This document shows, in pieces, positions 5,974-7,923 of a stretch of 7,923 bases of DNA. Source of the stretch: Victivallales bacterium (GTDB lineage Bacteria > Verrucomicrobiota > Lentisphaeria > Oligosphaerales > Lenti-02); NCBI GenBank assembly GCA_018648945.1, contig JABGQJ010000347.1, forward strand, positions 1 through 7,923. The letters run 5' to 3'. Both the position numbers and the translations under genes were made by a program. Under the pieces are notes generated by a model, which searched no databases, was not told the DNA's origin, and worked only from the letters and a program-made list of their open reading frames with translations. The stretch's first letter is position 1, and each line of letters opens with the position of its first letter.

Positions 5974-6537
5974 ATGCCCGACATCGAACTACTCCTCGAC
6001 GAGACCCAGGAACGCATGGACAAGGCCTTCGAGGCCATGAAGCATGACTTCCAGGCAATTCGCACTGGCAAGGCATCGCCCGCCCTGGTCGAGGGCCTAA
6101 GCGTCGAATACTACGGCAGCACCGTGCGCCTCAAGGACATTGCCAGCATCACGGCTCCCGAGCCCCGCTTGCTGGTGATCCAGCCCTGGGACCAGAGCGC
6201 GGTCAAGGAAATCGAGAAGGCCATCCAGGCCTCGGACATCGGCATCAGCCCGGTCAGCGACGGTCGTGTGATCCGCCTGCCCATCCCGGAACTCAGCGAG
6301 GAGCGCCGCAAGGACATGGTCCGCCTTGTCCACAAGCGCGCCGAAGAGGGCCGCGTCGAAATCCGCAACGTCCGCCGCGACGGCAACGAGACCGCCAAGA
6401 AAGCCCAGAAGGCATCCAAGATCACCGAGGATGACCTGAAGGTCATGCTCGATGACATCCAGGAACTCACCAACGACTACGTGGAGCAGGTCAACCAGTC
6501 CATGGAGGCCAAGGAAACCGAATTGATGGAGATCTAG
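5974..6537 (+). CDS. frr: Ribosome recycling factor
   Basis: Ribosome recycling factor splits the post-termination ribosome together with EF-G, freeing subunits and mRNA. The 187 residues equal the family size (about 185). Diagnostic stretches are FQAIRTGKASPALVEGLSVE (about 29-48), YYGS, the LLVIQPWDQSAVKEIEKAI strand-helix region, IPELSEERRKDMVRLVHKR and AEEGRVEIRNVRRDGNE, followed by the long C-terminal helix that completes the three-helix bundle. The start follows a strong ribosome site. It is the last gene of the rpsB cluster, 53 nt after pyrH, and a strong terminator begins 26 nt after its stop. Nothing unusual is seen in the protein. Confidence 0.98.
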   Translation: MPDIELLLDETQERMDKAFEAMKHDFQAIRTGKASPALVEGLSVEYYGSTVRLKDIASITAPEPRLLVIQPWDQSAVKEIEKAIQASDIGISPVSDGRVIRLPIPELSEERRKDMVRLVHKRAEEGRVEIRNVRRDGNETAKKAQKASKITEDDLKVMLDDIQELTNDYVEQVNQSMEAKETELMEI

Positions 6538-6563
6538 CCTCCGCTGACGCCCTCTACCTATCG

Positions 6564-6595
6564 CGCCCGTTGGAGCTTGCTTCGGCGGGCGTTTT
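6564..6595 (+). terminator. Intrinsic terminator ending the rpsB-tsf-pyrH-frr operon
   Basis: CGCCCG (6564-6569) pairs with CGGGCG (6586-6591). The stem continues inward through TTGGAG (6570-6575) with CTTCGG (6580-6585), including G-U pairs, to a CTTG tetraloop, giving about 12 bp in all. TTTT (6592-6595) follows at once. It starts 26 nt after the frr stop. Confidence 0.88.
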
Positions 6596-6632
6596 CATTG
6601 GGGCCGAAACGGCTTGCAGGTAAGCGCTAGGC

Positions 6633-6661
6633 TCGAAAAGCCCGGCTCAATGGGCTATCGT
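6633..6661 (+). promoter_or_regulatory. Weak candidate promoter for the beta-propeller gene
   Basis: TCGAAA (6633-6638) and TATCGT (6656-6661) each match four of six sigma70 consensus bases and are 17 nt apart. A new promoter is expected here because a strong terminator lies just upstream. AGCCC/GGGCT (6639-6643 with 6652-6656) forms an inverted repeat within the spacer. The match is weak enough to be chance in a GC-rich genome. Confidence 0.25.
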
Positions 6662-6679
6662 TGCCGCAATGGCGGAAGT

Positions 6680-6721
6680 GGCGGCCGGGGCCTTGCTCCC
6701 GAGTGGAAGCCGCAGGCCGCC
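6680..6721 (+). promoter_or_regulatory. Branched inverted-repeat structure in the leader of the beta-propeller gene
   Basis: GGCGGCC (6680-6686) is the exact reverse complement of GGCCGCC (6715-6721). Two small hairpins fit inside: GGGGC/GCTCC (6687-6691 with 6695-6699) and GTGG/CCGC (6703-6706 with 6710-6713). The whole could fold as a three-way junction. It lies downstream of the candidate promoter, so it would be in the mRNA leader. No known riboswitch class is recognised. Confidence 0.3.
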
Positions 6722-6748
6722 CCGTAGAGGACTCCCTACTCCATCGCC

Positions 6749-6790
6749 ATGGACAGTCTGAGCCACTACCAAACGAGCGCGGGCGCATGA
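6749..6790 (+). CDS. Possible 13-codon leader ORF overlapping the next start
   Basis: ATG 6749 opens a 13-residue frame (MDSLSHYQTSAGA) whose TGA at 6788-6790 overlaps ATG 6787 as ATGA, the classic arrangement for translational coupling. The downstream gene has no clear ribosome site of its own, which would make coupling useful. Against it, the nearest purine run (AGAGG, 6726-6730) is 18 nt before this ATG, too far to be ideal. It could be chance. Confidence 0.2.
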   Translation: MDSLSHYQTSAGA

Positions 6791-7923
6791 TCAGCACCAG
6801 ACTTCGTCGAATCCTCGTGAGCGTAACCCTTCTCTTGTCCTGGCCGGCAACCGCCGGCGACTGGCCCATGTGGCGCCACGACCCGCAACGCTCCGGCCTG
6901 TCGGCCGAGGAACTGCCAGCCAAACTTCACCTGCTCTGGACCCGGGATCTCCCGGCCCCAGCTCCAGCCTGGTCGGACTCGCGCCTCGGATTCGACCTGG
7001 CACCACAACCCGTTGTGGTGGGCAAGACGCTCCTGCTGGCGGATTCACGCACCGGCTCACTGCTGGCGCTGGACACGGAAACTGGGACAGAACGCTGGCG
7101 GTTCTGGGCCAACGGTCCGGTCCGGCTCGCGCCAGCAGTCAGCAATGGACGAGTATACGTCGTCTCGGACGACGGCTTCCTCTCCTGCCTCAGCATGGCG
7201 GATGGCAGCCTGCTCTGGCGCTTCTTCGGCGGCTTGGGGAACAGCAAGCTGCTGGCCAACGGGCAACTCAGCTCCATGTGGCCCGCCCGCGGCGGACCGG
7301 TCGTGGCCGAAGGTCGCGTCTACTTCGGCGCTGGCGTCTGGCCATTCATGGGCACGCCCATCTACGCGCTCGACGCCAAGTCAGGCCGCGAGATCTGGAC
7401 CAATGACCGCAACGGCGTCCTCCATGCGAACCGCCCCTACCATCAGTACAAAGCATACTGGGGGGCCTCTCCCCAGGGCTCGCTGGCCTTGGATGGCACC
7501 ACCCTGATCATCCCATCCGGCCGGTCCCAACCGCTCGTTCTCGACGCCGCCACAGGTACAATCACCCGCGCCGAAGCCGGCTGGAAGGACTACGGCGGTG
7601 GCGGTGACGCGCTGGTCGCCGTGGCGGGCAAGCTACTCCTGGCGGGCGGCTACGTGTTTGGCCGTGACGGCATGTTGCCGCTGTGCCTGAACGAGGCCGC
7701 CAAGGGCATCAAGCCCTTCACCTGCCTACCCGTCTGCGACGGCAGGTTCCTCTACGCGGCAACCGCCAAGGGGATCGAAGGCCATGATCTGAGCGAGGCC
7801 ACCTTCAGCACCTACACCGGCAACTACGGCGTGCGCCTGGTGCGCTGCGACACCAAGACGCTCTGGCAGATGCCAGAAAAGGCAAAGCCAACCGCCATGA
7901 TCATGGCAGGCAACCGACTCTAC
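6787..7923 (+). CDS. Secreted PQQ-like beta-propeller repeat protein, 3' truncated
   Basis: The frame from ATG 6787 is open to the window end, giving 379 residues with the C-terminus missing. Residues 1-23 form a signal peptide: RLRR basic end, hydrophobic VSVTLLLSW core, and ATA before the predicted cut at G24. The mature start GDWPMWRHDPQRSG is the typical opening of PQQ-like (pyrrolo-quinoline-quinone/quinoprotein-type) propellers. Blade motifs follow: SLLALDTETGTERWRF (about 91-106), VYVVSDDGFLSCLSMADGSL (about 124-143) and IYALDAKSGREIW (about 192-204). Such proteins act outside the cytoplasm, either as quinoprotein dehydrogenases or as non-enzymatic scaffolds. No PQQ-binding or metal residue can be assigned here, so function is open. 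The gene is separated from the frr operon by a terminator. No ribosome site is evident; the in-frame GTG at 6703 was rejected because it would bury the signal peptide. Confidence 0.88.
   Translation, partial: MISTRLRRILVSVTLLLSWPATAGDWPMWRHDPQRSGLSAEELPAKLHLLWTRDLPAPAPAWSDSRLGFDLAPQPVVVGKTLLLADSRTGSLLALDTETGTERWRFWANGPVRLAPAVSNGRVYVVSDDGFLSCLSMADGSLLWRFFGGLGNSKLLANGQLSSMWPARGGPVVAEGRVYFGAGVWPFMGTPIYALDAKSGREIWTNDRNGVLHANRPYHQYKAYWGASPQGSLALDGTTLIIPSGRSQPLVLDAATGTITRAEAGWKDYGGGGDALVAVAGKLLLAGGYVFGRDGMLPLCLNEAAKGIKPFTCLPVCDGRFLYAATAKGIEGHDLSEATFSTYTGNYGVRLVRCDTKTLWQMPEKAKPTAMIMAGNRLY

Noticed and set aside
6703..6786. Upstream GTG start for the beta-propeller protein
   Set aside because: It would place about 28 polar residues before a clean signal peptide and has no ribosome site.

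Overview
The window is GC-rich, densely coding and entirely + stranded. Its core is the conserved bacterial translation and nucleotide cluster rpsB-tsf-pyrH-frr (3302-6537). It is flanked upstream by the 3' end of a glycyl radical enzyme gene and a large TPR-protein gene, and downstream by the 5' part of a secreted PQQ-type beta-propeller gene. The glycyl radical enzyme implies an anaerobic or facultative bacterium, because the radical is destroyed by oxygen. High GC, strong Shine-Dalgarno sites on most operon genes, and a secreted beta-propeller protein starting W-x-M-W-R would fit a planctomycete/lentisphaerote/verrucomicrobial-type or other environmental Gram-negative lineage. The taxon is an inference and cannot be fixed from this window.

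Layout. 2-667 is the C-terminal 221 residues of a PflD/glycerol-dehydratase-type glycyl radical enzyme, cut by the window edge. 668-776 is a short spacer with a good sigma70-like promoter (TTGCAG, 17 nt, TATGAT). 777-3026 encodes a 749-residue protein with a Cys-rich zinc-ribbon-like N-terminus, one membrane segment and about 15 TPR-like repeats. 3027-3301 holds a hairpin just after that gene, a candidate promoter and a structured leader. 3302-4258 is rpsB, starting at GTG and carrying an unusual Ala/Pro/Glu repeat tail of about 70 residues. A 97-nt spacer with two competing RNA folds precedes tsf (4356-5156). pyrH (5189-5920) follows after 32 nt and frr (5974-6537) after a further 53 nt. The cluster ends in a strong intrinsic terminator (6564-6595). 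6596-6786 has no convincing gene, but contains a weak promoter, a branched inverted-repeat structure and a 13-codon ORF whose stop overlaps the next start. 6787-7923 is the secreted beta-propeller protein, which runs off the window.

How the genes work together. S2 and EF-Ts serve the ribosome and the elongation cycle, UMP kinase supplies UDP for pyrimidine nucleotides, and ribosome recycling factor clears post-termination ribosomes. Their clustering gives growth-linked co-expression. No functional link to the glycyl radical enzyme, the TPR protein or the beta-propeller protein can be shown from sequence. No mobile element, tRNA, rRNA or CRISPR array is visible. The most interesting leads are the S2 repeat tail, the mutually exclusive RNA folds before rpsB and between rpsB and tsf, and the domain architecture of the TPR protein.
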